DNA of 64,000 bases from Alkalisalibacterium limincola (GTDB lineage: Bacteria > Pseudomonadota > Gammaproteobacteria > Xanthomonadales > Xanthomonadaceae). Within the stretch, counting starts at the first letter, position 1. Every line of letters starts with the position of its first letter. The translations under genes were made by a program, and so were the position numbers. The DNA is taken from positions 124,001 to 188,000 of the forward strand of contig NZ_VRTS01000006.1 in the NCBI RefSeq assembly GCF_008017755.1. Reading direction: 5' to 3'. Below, in pieces: positions 9,349 through 19,131 of the stretch. Under the pieces are notes generated by a model, which searched no databases, was not told the DNA's origin, and saw only the letters and a list, made by a program, of their open reading frames with translations.

Positions 9349-10515
9349 TCAGTCGGTGGGAAGGAAATAGTCTTCGCGGGCGCTCTCGATGATCGCCTGT
9401 TTGCGCGGCGACAGGCTGAACACCCATCCCTCGAGGCGCTCCGCCAGCACCTGCGCGTCCGCCTGAAGGGCCTGCAGGCGCTGTTCCACATCCATCGGCC
9501 CCAGCCCGGCGGACCCGGCATCCAGTGGTGCCGCCGCAGCCTCGCCCCCGTCGACGGCAGGTTGGCTGGCCGCGCTGAGCGCCGCTTCGTCGCGCCCGAT
9601 CTCGGCCTCGACCCAGCCGCGCGCGATCAGCGCATCGAAGCGGGCATCCAGGCGCAGCCAGCGCACCGCGCCCTCGCGCCAGCTCTCGCCCTGGATCACC
9701 AGTCCGTCGAGCGTTTCCAGCCTCAGGCGGACCGGCATGGCCAGTGCTCCCAGGCCGGTCCCGGGATCACGCACCACGTCGTCCAGGCGAAGGCCTTCCA
9801 TCAACGTGGCCATCTCCTCGACCCGGACCTGGTCGACCTCGGCGCCGGATTCGGCCCCCGCCAAGGCATGGCCCGGACCTTCGCCCGGAGTGCGCACCAC
9901 GACCACCGCCTCACCCTGGTCCGGCAGGATCTCGAGCCTGGCAATGCGCAGCGAAGCGATGTCCACGACCTCCCGATCGAGCCACTGACGCGCATCGGCC
10001 GGCAGGTCCAGTTCGACATCGACCAGCCAGGCCTGCGCCTCGTCGGCGAAGCGAACGAAACGTCCGCTGGAATGCGGATTGGCATTGCCGGCGATCAGCC
10101 AGCGCTCGCGCGAGCCCTGCATGACGCCGACCGCGGTACCGGTGGCTTCGGCAGATGCGACATCGTCCACCCCCAGCAACGCGTACCTGTCCGGCAGCGC
10201 CGTCTTGGCCTCCAGCTTGCGCGCCCGTCGCAGGTCACGAAGCAGGGATTGCACGCGACCGGCATCGGCCCACCAGCCCCCGTGCCCGAGGACGCGCCAT
10301 GCGCCGTCGCGGTACTCCAGCGCCTCCAGGGCCGAGCCACCCGCCCCGCGGAACTCGATGCGGTCCACGGCCTCGACCGGCTGCCCGAGCTCCGGCCACA
10401 GCAGGCCTTGGCTGGGGCTCTCCGACTGCGGCACGCCATCACGGCCAAACCAGATGGCCACGACCACCAGTGCGATCGCCACCACGGTCAATACAGCCAG
10501 ATGCATCGGCTTCAT
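9349..10515 (-). CDS. DUF4340 domain-containing protein, last gene of Gld-like ABC operon
   Basis: 388 residues, one N-terminal membrane helix (about residues 5-24) and a large periplasmic part. The motif-like segments WRVLGHGGWWADAG and ARKLEAKTALPDRYALLGVDD fit DUF4340, a family regularly encoded beside GldG-type proteins. The final residues contain the hydrophilic tail FSLSPRKQAIIESARED. Its ATG overlaps the stop of the GldG-like gene (ATGA), implying translational coupling and a shared complex. Function unknown. Confidence 0.78.
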   Translation of the reverse strand: MKPMHLAVLTVVAIALVVVAIWFGRDGVPQSESPSQGLLWPELGQPVEAVDRIEFRGAGGSALEALEYRDGAWRVLGHGGWWADAGRVQSLLRDLRRARKLEAKTALPDRYALLGVDDVASAEATGTAVGVMQGSRERWLIAGNANPHSSGRFVRFADEAQAWLVDVELDLPADARQWLDREVVDIASLRIARLEILPDQGEAVVVVRTPGEGPGHALAGAESGAEVDQVRVEEMATLMEGLRLDDVVRDPGTGLGALAMPVRLRLETLDGLVIQGESWREGAVRWLRLDARFDALIARGWVEAEIGRDEAALSAASQPAVDGGEAAAAPLDAGSAGLGPMDVEQRLQALQADAQVLAERLEGWVFSLSPRKQAIIESAREDYFLPTD

Positions 10516-12401
10516 TGCGTGCCCTCGATCGCGCGTCGTCGTTGACGCGCGCGCCAGAAAGCGAAGCCCAGTGCGAACACCGTCACCAGCAGCGGCACGC
10601 CGATGATGTTGATCGCCTTAAGGCGGGCGCCGAGGGCATCGATGTCGGCATCGAGCTGGAAGCGGACCTCGCGAAGTTCGCGACGCAATTGCAGCAGCTG
10701 GGCCTGGAAGCGGTCCACCTCGGCTTCCTCGACTCCGCTCGGCATCGCCCCGCCTGCACCGGCCTCGGCCTGGAGCGCGGCCAGCCGGCGTTCGGTCTCC
10801 AGCAGTTCCGCCTGCAGCTCGCGCTCCTTGCTGCGGAAGCGGTCTTCGGCCATGCGCCGCAGCGACTCGACCACGGTGAATGGCCGCTGCGAGGTGGGCC
10901 GCGTGCGCACCGAAATCAGCTCGTCGCTGCCCAGCAGGTTGTCGATCGTGTTGACGACGAAGTTGCCATTGTCCGCGAACGCACTGGTGACCCTTTGCCC
11001 GGCGAAGTTGCGCGCCTGCACCCACAGCCTGTCGCTGAGCAGGTCGGTGTCGGCGACCAGCACGATGTTGGCGTTCTCGAGGCTTTCGGCGAGGTGGCCG
11101 GGGCGCCCGGAATGCTCGGGGAACGCGGAACGGGTCCGACCCGACAGCCGGACAGCCAGCGCGTGGTGGCGGTTGCGGGGCTGGAAGTCGTCGAAAAGCC
11201 GATCGGGGTCGTCGAGGTTGTACAGACGCGCCACGTCGACCGGTGCGGATGCCGCCGAGGACTGCACCAGCGGCTCCATCGACAGGCCCTCGCCATCGGC
11301 AGGATCGAAATAGCCGGAACTGGCGAAGTTCAGTGCCTGCAGGTCGGCGGTGACGATGTCCTCGCGGTTGAACTGCTCCGAGCCGAGGCCGAGCAGCGCG
11401 GGGTGGCGCACCGCCGCCCCGTCGGGGCTCGCCTGCACCTGCAGCGCGGTGATCGCATCGAGCACCGCCAGCCCCGGGTCGTAGCGCACGCCCCAGGCCT
11501 CGAACAACCGGGGCAGGTCCGAGCTGGCGCCACCGGCCTGGGCCTGGAGGCTCGCGGCCAGGCCATCGGGATCGGATTCGGCGTAGGGATCCACGAAGAC
11601 CACGAGGCGCCCGCCACCCAGCACGAACTGGTCGATCGCATAGGTCGCCGCCTCCGACAACCCCTTCGGGTGGACAACGACCAGCAGGTCGATGTCGAGG
11701 TCGATCGAATCGACGTCGCGCTCCACCCGGCGCAGTTCGAAGAGTTGCCGCAGCTCACCGTCGATCACCCAGCCCTGGCTCACCTGCCCGGTGCCGGGGT
11801 CGAAACCCGGGCCCATCGAGAGCGTGGACATCATGCCCACGACCGGCCGCTGTGCCGCCGAGAGGCTCTGGATCAGCTTGGCGACGTCGTATTCCAGGAA
11901 CGCTTCCTTGTCGGGCTGGAAGAACGGGATCACCGTCTCGGCCCCGGTGGCGCCGGTCCCGGCCAAGCCAAGGAACAGCGACTGGCCACGCGTGCCGACC
12001 GGTACCGGCTCGAGCCCGAACGCCGTGGCGCGGTCCTCGGCCTCCGAGAACGGCAGCGGGTCGATCACTTCCAGGCGCACCTTGCCGCCCGAGCGTGCCG
12101 CGATCTCCTGCAGCAGTTCGCGCACGCGCTGTGCATAGGTGCGCAGCGCCGGGTAGTCGGCGGCGGCGGACTCGGAGAAGAACAGGTACAGGCTGACCGG
12201 CTCCTCGAGCCCGGCCACGATCTGGCGGGTGCCCTCGGACACGGTGTAGATCCGGTTCTCGGTCAGGTCGATGCGCGCACCGCGCAGGGCCTGTCCCGAG
12301 ATCACCAGCGCGCTGACGAAAATCAGCGCCATCAGCACCAGCGTGCCACCGGCCATGAGGCGGCGGCGAAGTCGCATCCGGTCGTAGATCCTGGCGTCCA
12401 T
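10512..12401 (-). CDS. GldG-like ABC-2 system auxiliary/substrate-binding protein
   Basis: 629 residues: a membrane helix at about 17-37, a long periplasmic region of the uncharacterised ABC transport type (start RIDLTENRIYTVSEGTRQI, central LLVVVHPKGLSEAATYAID and LVVFVDPYAESD), a coiled-coil-like stretch near 540-600, and a second membrane helix near 605-622. This arrangement matches GldG of Bacteroidetes gliding systems and its proteobacterial relatives, whose cargo is unknown. Only two bases separate it from the permease gene and it overlaps the DUF4340 gene. Confidence 0.82.
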   Translation of the reverse strand: MDARIYDRMRLRRRLMAGGTLVLMALIFVSALVISGQALRGARIDLTENRIYTVSEGTRQIVAGLEEPVSLYLFFSESAAADYPALRTYAQRVRELLQEIAARSGGKVRLEVIDPLPFSEAEDRATAFGLEPVPVGTRGQSLFLGLAGTGATGAETVIPFFQPDKEAFLEYDVAKLIQSLSAAQRPVVGMMSTLSMGPGFDPGTGQVSQGWVIDGELRQLFELRRVERDVDSIDLDIDLLVVVHPKGLSEAATYAIDQFVLGGGRLVVFVDPYAESDPDGLAASLQAQAGGASSDLPRLFEAWGVRYDPGLAVLDAITALQVQASPDGAAVRHPALLGLGSEQFNREDIVTADLQALNFASSGYFDPADGEGLSMEPLVQSSAASAPVDVARLYNLDDPDRLFDDFQPRNRHHALAVRLSGRTRSAFPEHSGRPGHLAESLENANIVLVADTDLLSDRLWVQARNFAGQRVTSAFADNGNFVVNTIDNLLGSDELISVRTRPTSQRPFTVVESLRRMAEDRFRSKERELQAELLETERRLAALQAEAGAGGAMPSGVEEAEVDRFQAQLLQLRRELREVRFQLDADIDALGARLKAINIIGVPLLVTVFALGFAFWRARQRRRAIEGTQ

Positions 12402-12403
12402 GT

Positions 12404-13159
12404 TCAGTCGGCCTTCTTGAGTTCGATGACAACCGCACACGCGTACAGCCAGAAGGCGATGCTGAGCAGGAAGAACAGCACGTCGCGCAGGTCCAGCACG
12501 CCGCGCGAGATCGCCGCGAAATGGGTCAGGAAGCTCAGCTGCGCGACCGCATCGACGACGCCCTGGGGAAACAGCGCGCCGACGCTGTCGAGCACCAGGG
12601 GGAAGCCGGCCAACAGGAGCAGGAAGCAGACCATGACGGTCAGGATGAAGGCGACGACCTGGTTGCGGCTGATCGCCGACAGGCAACTGCCCACCGCGAG
12701 GAACGCGCCCGCCATGAGCAGGCTGCCGATGTAGCTGGCAAGGATCACCCCGTTGTCGGGACTGCCCAGGTAGTTGACGGTGATCCACATCGGGAAGGTG
12801 AGCGCCAATGCGATGGCGATGAACACCCAGGCGGCCAGGAACTTGCCGAGCACGGCCTGGCCCATCCCGAGCGGAAGTGTCAGCAGCAACTCGATGGTGC
12901 CGCTCTTGCGCTCCTCCGACCACAGCCGCATCGACACCGCGGGCACCAGGAACAGGTACAGCCAGGGATGGAACGCGAAGAACGGCTGCAGGTCGGCCTG
13001 GCCGCGCTCGAACCAGCCGCCGAGGTAGAAGGTGGTCGCGCCCGCCAGGATCAAGAAGATCACGATGAACACGTAGGCCACCGGCGTCGCGAAGTAGCTG
13101 GCGAGCTCGCGGCGGAACACCGCCATGAGCCCGTCCAGCATGGAGCGGTCACGCCTCAT
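12404..13159 (-). CDS. ABC-2 type permease (GldF-like)
   Basis: 251 residues with six predicted membrane helices. The segment FRRELASYFATPVAYVFI at the N-terminus and WSEERKSGTIELLLTLP are the hallmarks of GldF/NosY-like ABC-2 permeases. It should form the membrane channel with the ATPase encoded just upstream. Its ATG overlaps the stop of the ATPase gene (ATGA) and its stop is two bases before the GldG-like start. Confidence 0.88.
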   Translation of the reverse strand: MRRDRSMLDGLMAVFRRELASYFATPVAYVFIVIFLILAGATTFYLGGWFERGQADLQPFFAFHPWLYLFLVPAVSMRLWSEERKSGTIELLLTLPLGMGQAVLGKFLAAWVFIAIALALTFPMWITVNYLGSPDNGVILASYIGSLLMAGAFLAVGSCLSAISRNQVVAFILTVMVCFLLLLAGFPLVLDSVGALFPQGVVDAVAQLSFLTHFAAISRGVLDLRDVLFFLLSIAFWLYACAVVIELKKAD

Positions 13160-14124
13160 GCCAGGCCTCCCGGGCCCGCACCCTGCCGGGTGCGGGTGTC
13201 ACGGGCCTGCTCCCCGAGCGTGATGCGGCGGAAGACCTCGTCGAGGCGACCGCGCTCGAGCTGCATCTCGCGGTAGGCCACGCCACGCTCGGCCAGTCGA
13301 CGCGACACGGGCTCGAACAGCGAGCTGCCATCGCGTGAAAGGACCACCAGGCGACGCGTGGCGGCATCGAATTCGACACTATCCACGCCCTCGAGGCCTT
13401 CCAGCGCGACGCGCGCGTTCACGCTGTCGGCGGCGGAAAGCGACACCGCACCGTTGTAGCGGGAGCGGCGCACCAGGGCATCGGGCGTGTCGTCGGCCAG
13501 CAGGTGGCCCCGGGCGATGATGATCGCGCGCGTGCACACCGACTCGACCTCCTCGAGGATGTGGGTGGAGATGATGATGGTGCGATCCCGCGACATCTGG
13601 CGGATCAGTTCCCGCACCTCGTGCTTCTGGTTCGGGTCCAGGCCATCGGTGGGCTCGTCGAGCACCAGCACCGGCGGGTCGTGCAGGATCGCGGCCGCGA
13701 GGCCCACGCGTCGCTTGAAACCCTTCGACAGCGTGTCGATGGGCTGTGCCAGGACCGTCTGCAGCTCGAGCCGCTCGACGACCCGCTCGACCGCATCCGC
13801 GCCTGCAGGCCCAAGCCCCCTCGCCTGCGCGACGAAACGCAGGAAGGCCCTGGGCGTCATCTCCCCGTAACTGGGCGCGCCTTCGGGCAGGTAGCCGATG
13901 ACCTGCTTCGCCGCCCGGGGCTCGGCCACCACGTCGTGGCCGCATACGGAGATGGACCCGGAACTCGGCGCCAGGAAGCCCGCGATCATTTTCATCGTGG
14001 TGGACTTGCCGGCCCCGTTGGGGCCGAGGAATCCGAGCACCTCGCCGGGCTCCACCGTGAAACTGATGCCTTCGACGGCCGCCTTGCGGCCGTAGTACTT
14101 GCTGAGCTGGGTAGTCTGGATCAT
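13156..14124 (-). CDS. ABC transporter ATP-binding protein (GldA-like)
   Basis: 322 residues. Walker A GPNGAGKST (about 38-46), signature region LSKGFKRRVG, Walker B LVLDEPTDGLD and a switch His in IISTHILEEV are all present. The C-terminal 90 residues are an accessory domain seen in ABC-2 exporter ATPases. The ATG at 14124 gives the usual MIQTTQLSKYYG start; a longer open frame upstream is not conserved. First gene of the four-gene overlapping Gld-like operon. Confidence 0.92.
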   Translation of the reverse strand: MIQTTQLSKYYGRKAAVEGISFTVEPGEVLGFLGPNGAGKSTTMKMIAGFLAPSSGSISVCGHDVVAEPRAAKQVIGYLPEGAPSYGEMTPRAFLRFVAQARGLGPAGADAVERVVERLELQTVLAQPIDTLSKGFKRRVGLAAAILHDPPVLVLDEPTDGLDPNQKHEVRELIRQMSRDRTIIISTHILEEVESVCTRAIIIARGHLLADDTPDALVRRSRYNGAVSLSAADSVNARVALEGLEGVDSVEFDAATRRLVVLSRDGSSLFEPVSRRLAERGVAYREMQLERGRLDEVFRRITLGEQARDTRTRQGAGPGGLA

Positions 14125-14220
14125 CGCTTGCCTGGGGGTGGATTCGATCTCCGGACACGACGGCGGCCGCATCGTGCGGCCGCCTCGCTATCCGCGGCCG
14201 CCGGGGGCGGCGCGGAATGT

Positions 14221-14247
14221 GCCGCGGGGAAGAAGCTTCCCCGCGGC
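14221..14247 (-). terminator. hairpin after the SRPBCC gene
   Basis: Perfect 12-bp stem (14221-14232 with 14236-14247) and a three-base loop, 6 bp past the stop of the SRPBCC gene and 97 bp before the ABC operon. There is no T-run on the minus strand, so it may be a weak terminator or separate the two units by mRNA stability. Confidence 0.5.
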
Positions 14248-14252
14248 CGACA

Positions 14253-15434
14253 TCACCGGACGGGCCAGTAGACGTTGTACTCGCTGCGCTCGGGCTCGGT
14301 GCCCTCGATGTCCTGCAGGTACTCCTCGAACGCGCGGCCGGTGACCACTTCGCCCCGGGTCGCAGCCCAGGCGCGCAGCTGCTCGCGAACCACCGGGAGA
14401 CCCGCCGGGTGTCCATTGTGGACCGCCTTGAGCGCCGGACCCTCGTAGCTGCGGCCGAACTGCACCTCGCCCTCGAGCTCGATGGTTTCCGGATCGATCG
14501 GCTCCAGCACCGCCATCGCCTCGGCACCGGCACGCAGCGGCACGTCGGTGTCGACCGGCACGTCGAGCACGATGCCGACGTTCTCGCTGTCGCTGCCCTC
14601 GAGCTCGAGCTCATCCTCCTCGCGCGGCTCCGGGCATTCGCCACGGCGGCACACCGGCATGGCGATGTCGAACTCGTAGGTCTCGCTGCCGAAGTTGGTG
14701 GTGATCACGCGCCACGGGCCAGCAGCCTCGAGGTCGTTCTTCTGCATGACCTGGCGGATCCAGCGCAGCTGGTTCACCTGTGCGGTCTCGACCGCCTGCA
14801 GCGTGCGCTCGGATTCGGTCGGGATGTACAGGATGTCCTGCGCCGGGATGTCGACCTTCTCGACGCGGATGCCGCTGTAGTCGATGTTCGGGATCTGCGC
14901 CATGAGCGCGGCGAAGCTGTTCAGGCCGCGGCTCATGTCGTCGCCGATGTTGCGCTCGACGTACAGGCCGGCGAAGCGGCCGAACAGGTTCCAGCCGTAG
15001 TCGACGGTGTAGGTCTGGGTGATCGTGGTGATGCGGCCCCGACGCTCGACGTCGAACTCCATCGTCTTGTTCTCGCCGTAGCGGTCGTCCTCGAGCGCGA
15101 ACACCAGGCGGCCGCCACGGTTGTTCTCGGTCTTCTCGACCAGCTGCCAGCTGCCGGTACCGACGAACTCGCTCGGCGAGGAGTACTCCAGCCGCGCACC
15201 GGGGCCGATCGGCTCACCCGAGACGTCGAACCGCACGTTCGGATCGTGGCGGCGCATCGGGCTCCACTCGCCGAAGCGGCCGAAGCCACCCAGCGTATCG
15301 AGCACCGTGCGTGCCGGACGGTTGGTCTCGACGCTGTGCGTGACCGTGCGCTGGTCGGGCAGGAACACGCCGATGATCACGAAGATCACGACCACGAGGA
15401 TCGCAGCGATGATGAACTCGAGGAAACGAATCAT
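14253..15434 (-). CDS. membrane-anchored SRPBCC (polyketide cyclase-like) protein
   Basis: 393 residues. One N-terminal membrane helix (about 5-25), then an SRPBCC/START-like ligand-binding domain (VETNRPARTVLDTLGGFGRFGEWSP..RHDPN is the typical opening) and a C-terminal GyrI-like half with VPVDTDVPL and KAVHNGHPAGLPVV. An internal acidic stretch (about 275-295, EPREEDELELEGSD) links the parts. The fusion suggests binding of a small hydrophobic ligand at the periplasmic face. No known partner. The ATG at 15434 precedes the anchor directly. Confidence 0.75.
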   Translation of the reverse strand: MIRFLEFIIAAILVVVIFVIIGVFLPDQRTVTHSVETNRPARTVLDTLGGFGRFGEWSPMRRHDPNVRFDVSGEPIGPGARLEYSSPSEFVGTGSWQLVEKTENNRGGRLVFALEDDRYGENKTMEFDVERRGRITTITQTYTVDYGWNLFGRFAGLYVERNIGDDMSRGLNSFAALMAQIPNIDYSGIRVEKVDIPAQDILYIPTESERTLQAVETAQVNQLRWIRQVMQKNDLEAAGPWRVITTNFGSETYEFDIAMPVCRRGECPEPREEDELELEGSDSENVGIVLDVPVDTDVPLRAGAEAMAVLEPIDPETIELEGEVQFGRSYEGPALKAVHNGHPAGLPVVREQLRAWAATRGEVVTGRAFEEYLQDIEGTEPERSEYNVYWPVR

Positions 15435-15689
15435 TCGAACTCTCTCTTGGAAATAGGTCTCACGCCCGGACGACCGGAGGCGGGTCGACAGGGAGCGCCG
15501 GCACGACGGGCCATGACGCTGGCCTGCCCTGCCGGGTGATGTGCCTCCGGCCCCGGCGCCCGCACCGCGCGCCGGTTGATGCCCGGGGCGTGGACGGCAC
15601 ATGGCGCTTTGCCGGAGCCCGACATGCTAACCGAACTGCCCGCACGATGGTATGCACGACGCCCGGGGCTTCCCTGCACCGCCCCGGGG

Positions 15690-16330
15690 CTAGACAAGCT
15701 TGAGCTCGAAGGCCTTGAGCACCGCCCGCGTGCGGTCACGTACGCCCAGCTTGGAAAGGATGTTGGAGACGTGGTTCTTCACCGTGCCCTCGGCCACGCC
15801 GAGCGAATTGGCGATCTCCTTGTTAGAGAAGCCACCCGACATCAGGCGCAGGATCTCCGTCTCACGATCGGTGAGAGGATCCGGCCGGTCCAGGCTGACG
15901 AACTCGTTGTGCATCTGTTCCAGCCCCGACAACAGCCGCTGGGTCACCGCCGGCTGCACCAGGGAGCCGCCGCCGGCCACCGCCTGGATCGCGTCGACCA
16001 GCTGGTCGAGCGACACATCCTTGAGCAGGTAGCCACGGGCACCCGCCTTGATGCCGGCCAGCACCAGCTGGTCGTCGTCGAACGTCGTCAGGATGATCGT
16101 CGGCGGCAGGTCACCGCGCGCCGACAGCGCCTGCAACGCTTCCAGGCCGGACATGACCGGCATGCGCATGTCCATCAGGACCACGTCGGGCTTGACCTCG
16201 GGCAGCAGGTCGAGCGCCTGCCGGCCGTCGCTGGCCTCGGCCACCACGCGGATGTTGTCGGAGAGCTCGAGCAGCGAGCGTATGCCTGGCGCACCAGGGT
16301 CTGGTCGTCGACCAGGCAGACTCGGATCAT
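15690..16330 (-). CDS. NarL/LuxR-family response regulator with one-base frame break
   Basis: Receiver domain plus LuxR-type HTH; corrected length 213 residues. Phosphoacceptor is D54 (VLMDMRMP), the conserved Lys lies in YLLKDVS, and the HTH is LTDRETEILRLMSGGFSNKE onwards. The ATG at 16330 overlaps the kinase stop (ATGA). The frame breaks near 16285, where the sequence reads CAGGCATAC but the family residues RQGIRSLL require one more G. One base is therefore probably missing from the assembly. It pairs with the adjacent kinase; targets unknown. A GC-rich hairpin overlaps its stop at about 15661-15690. Confidence 0.88.
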
Positions 16331-17502
16331 GCAGCGGCCTCCAGAGGCAGTTGGATGTCGATGGAGAAGCCCCGGCCCGGCGCGGTGTCAATCGCCAGGC
16401 TGCCGCCGAAATCGGCCAGCCGCTCGCGCATGCCGCGAAGACCGTTCCCCGCCTGCAGTTTATCCGTTCCACGCCCGTCGTCACGCGCGTGGATGCACCA
16501 ACTGCGCAGGTCGCGGCTGAAGCGCAGCCGCAGCGTGCTGGCGCCGGCGTGGCGCACGGTGTTGGTGATGACCTCCTGGGTGCAGCGCAGCAGCACGTGG
16601 GCCCGCTCGGGGTCCTCCACCAGGAAGGGCTCGGGCAGGTCGAGGTCGATGCGCAGGCCCGGCACGCCGTCCACCAGGCTGCGGATGGCGACGGCCAGAT
16701 CGATGGCGCCATCCTCGCGCAGCTGGCTGACCGCCTCGCGCACGTCGGTCAGCAGCAGCTTCGCCAGCGTATGCGCCTGGCGCACGTGCTCCTGCCCGCG
16801 CCCCTGGGTGAGGTGGCCCGCCACCTCCAGGTTGAGGCTCAACGCGGTCAGATGGTGGCCCAGCAGGTCGTGCAGCTCGCGCGAGATGCGCATGCGCTCG
16901 TTGAGTCGCGACCCTTCCGCCAGCAGCGCCCGCGTGGCCCGCAGTTCGGCGTTGAGCCGCCGCTGCTCGTCGCGGGCCTGCGCCTGCTGGCGTGCGACGA
17001 GGCCGATCGCGAAGGCGAAACTGGAATAGCCCGCGTACAGCGCCGACTGCAGGATCGCCTCGATCAGCATGAAATCCTGCCCCAGCATCAGGGCCGGCAC
17101 CAGGGCGAGGTGCTGGAGCACCAGCCAGGCCAGCCCGATGGGCAGGGGCAGCAGCCACGGCAGCACGCCCGAGACGAGCAGCAGCAGGATCCCGCCCAGG
17201 CCGGTGCCGGAAAAATGTCCCACCGCGATCGCCGACAGCGTTAGAACCAGCAGCATCAGCTCGTCGTACCAGCGCGGCCGGCGCGCCCCGAGGGTGCGCG
17301 TCAGCCGCCAGTACACGATGCCGAACACGGCATAGGCCAGTGCCCACAGGGGCAGGCTGACGCTGGGCGCGGCGCCTTCGAGCTGCTCTGCGCTGAAGAA
17401 CCAGCTGTTGAGCAACAACGGGATGCCCACCATGGTCCAGGTGAACAGGCCGGCGTAGCGCAACAACTGGGTATGGGAAAGACGTCCGATCATCGTTGGC
17501 AT
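16327..17502 (-). CDS. DesK/NarL-type sensor histidine kinase
   Basis: 391 residues. About five or six membrane helices fill residues 15-170 without a large periplasmic loop, so the stimulus is probably sensed in the membrane, as in DesK. A short coiled coil leads to the HisKA_3 domain with phospho-His H211 in RELHDLLGHHL, followed by the HATPase domain (N-box QEVITNTVRHA, G-box GNGLRGMRERL). Its stop overlaps the response regulator start. Stimulus not known; envelope or lipid state is an inference from the topology. Confidence 0.88.
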   Translation of the reverse strand: MPTMIGRLSHTQLLRYAGLFTWTMVGIPLLLNSWFFSAEQLEGAAPSVSLPLWALAYAVFGIVYWRLTRTLGARRPRWYDELMLLVLTLSAIAVGHFSGTGLGGILLLLVSGVLPWLLPLPIGLAWLVLQHLALVPALMLGQDFMLIEAILQSALYAGYSSFAFAIGLVARQQAQARDEQRRLNAELRATRALLAEGSRLNERMRISRELHDLLGHHLTALSLNLEVAGHLTQGRGQEHVRQAHTLAKLLLTDVREAVSQLREDGAIDLAVAIRSLVDGVPGLRIDLDLPEPFLVEDPERAHVLLRCTQEVITNTVRHAGASTLRLRFSRDLRSWCIHARDDGRGTDKLQAGNGLRGMRERLADFGGSLAIDTAPGRGFSIDIQLPLEAAA

Positions 17503-17637
17503 GATAGGCCGCCCGCGCGGGGGCCGAGGGGGTCACAAGTCATGCCGGGGAGCCGGCCCGGTTCAGCCGGGCGTGGCATAATCGCAACCAGCGTCGGCGT
17601 CCGCGCCGGCACCGTTCACACCGGAGACCTCCAGGGA

Positions 17638-18246
17638 ATGTCGATTCACATCCGCGACGTGCGCGAGCATGAGCTGGACTCGGTCCTGGCGCTGAACAAT
17701 GGCGCAGGCCCTGCCATCCTCCCCCTCGATGCCGCCCGTGTCAGGCTGCTGTTCGATCGCGCCGACTACTTCCGCGTGGCCATCGTCGATGGCCACATCG
17801 CCGGCTTCCTGGTGGCCTTCACCGAAGGCGCCGAATACGACAGTTCGAATTTCCGCTGGTTCAAGGACCACCTCGATGCCTTCGTCTACATCGACCGCAT
17901 CGTCGTGGCCAGTTCCCGCCGCGGGGCGGGCGTCGGCCGTGTGTTCTACGCCGACATCCAGAGCTTCGCCGAAGTCCGCAGGCCGCATATCGCCTGCGAA
18001 GTCTTCCTCGAGGACGGCAACGAGGCCGCGCTGCTGTTCCACGGCACGTTCGGGTTCCACGAGGCCGGCCAGCACGTCATGAGCGAGTCGGGCAAGCACG
18101 CCAGCATGCTGGTCAAGCCGCTCCAGGCCTACGAATGGGTACGCGACACCTACCTGCATGGCAGGGACGGGGAATTGCCCAGCGTCCCCTGGCTCTCCGA
18201 GCGGGCGCGCGACGGTGCCGAGGGCACGCGGGCCACGGGCACCTGA
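17638..18246 (+). CDS. GNAT family N-acetyltransferase heading the min operon
   Basis: 202 residues. GNAT fold with the acetyl-CoA loop SSRRGAGVGRVFY (R/Q-x-x-G-x-G/A type) near residue 97 and a C-terminal YEWVRDTYLH extension. Substrate unknown; it could modify a protein N-terminus, a lysine or a small molecule. The ATG at 17638 is used because residues after it match the GNAT first strand (IHIRDVREHELD). Its stop is one base before the minC start, so it is translated together with minCDE. Confidence 0.82.
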   Translation: MSIHIRDVREHELDSVLALNNGAGPAILPLDAARVRLLFDRADYFRVAIVDGHIAGFLVAFTEGAEYDSSNFRWFKDHLDAFVYIDRIVVASSRRGAGVGRVFYADIQSFAEVRRPHIACEVFLEDGNEAALLFHGTFGFHEAGQHVMSESGKHASMLVKPLQAYEWVRDTYLHGRDGELPSVPWLSERARDGAEGTRATGT

Positions 18247-18247
18247 C

Positions 18248-19046
18248 ATGGCGGCAACGATGGATTTCGAACAGGCCGGTGAACTCAAGATCGGCCAGGT
18301 GGGCATTGCCAATCTCCGCATCCGCACCCTCGACCCCGAACGCCTGGGCCGGGAAATGCGCGAGCGGGTGGAACGCGCGCCCAAGCTGTTCCGGCGCGCC
18401 GCGGTGGTGGTCGACTTCGGTGGCCTGAGCCGCTGTCCCGACCCGGACACGGCGAAGGCACTGATCGACGAGCTGCGCCGCGCCGGTGTACTGCCGGTGG
18501 CGCTGGCCTACGGCACCACGGAGATCGAGACGCTGTCGGAGCACCTGGGACTGCCGCTGCTGGCCAAGTTCCGTGCCCAGTACGAACGGGGGGGCCAGGA
18601 AGCGCCCCCGCGACCGGCCCGGGCCCGCAGTCGCCTGCCCGGCCGCATCCGCCCCGGCCCCGGCCGAGCCGGCGCCGCTGGCGGCGGCCCCGGCCCGCCC
18701 TGCGCGGACGGAGGATGCGATCGGCATGCTGCACACGCAGCCGGTGCGCTCCGGGCAACAGATCTACGCCCAGGGCCGCGACCTCGTGCTGACCGCCCAG
18801 GTGGGCGCCGGCGCCGAGGTCATCGCCGACGGCTCCATCCACCTCTACGCCCCGCTGCGCGGCCGCGCGCTGGCCGGCGCCCAGGGCGACGTCCGGGCGC
18901 GCATCTTCTGCCGCGAATTCCACGGCGAACTGGTCGCGATCGCGGGCCACTACAAGGTTTTCGAAGAGCTTCCAGCCTCCCTGCGCGGGCGCCCCGTGCA
19001 GATCTGGCTGGAGGATGACAAGCTGATGATCGAGGAGTCCGCCTGA
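18248..19046 (+). CDS. minC: septum site-determining protein MinC, with frame break
   Basis: Inhibitor of FtsZ ring assembly away from midcell. N-terminal MinC domain (about 1-115, [20 protein letters not shown] onwards), a Pro/Ala-rich linker, and the C-terminal beta-helix that binds MinD ([20 protein letters not shown] onwards). The two halves lie in different frames. The break falls at the G7 run 18588-18594; reading it as G6 joins them into 265 residues, so one G appears inserted. The linker is long and GC-rich compared with E. coli MinC (231 residues). A start 12 bases later is also possible. Confidence 0.92.
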
Positions 19047-19131
19047 GCCACCGGCAACGGTGCGCGGGTGGAACAACACGCAAGGCCGGCGGGGCGTCCC
19101 GCGGCCTGAACCCACTTCGGAGGAACACCCC

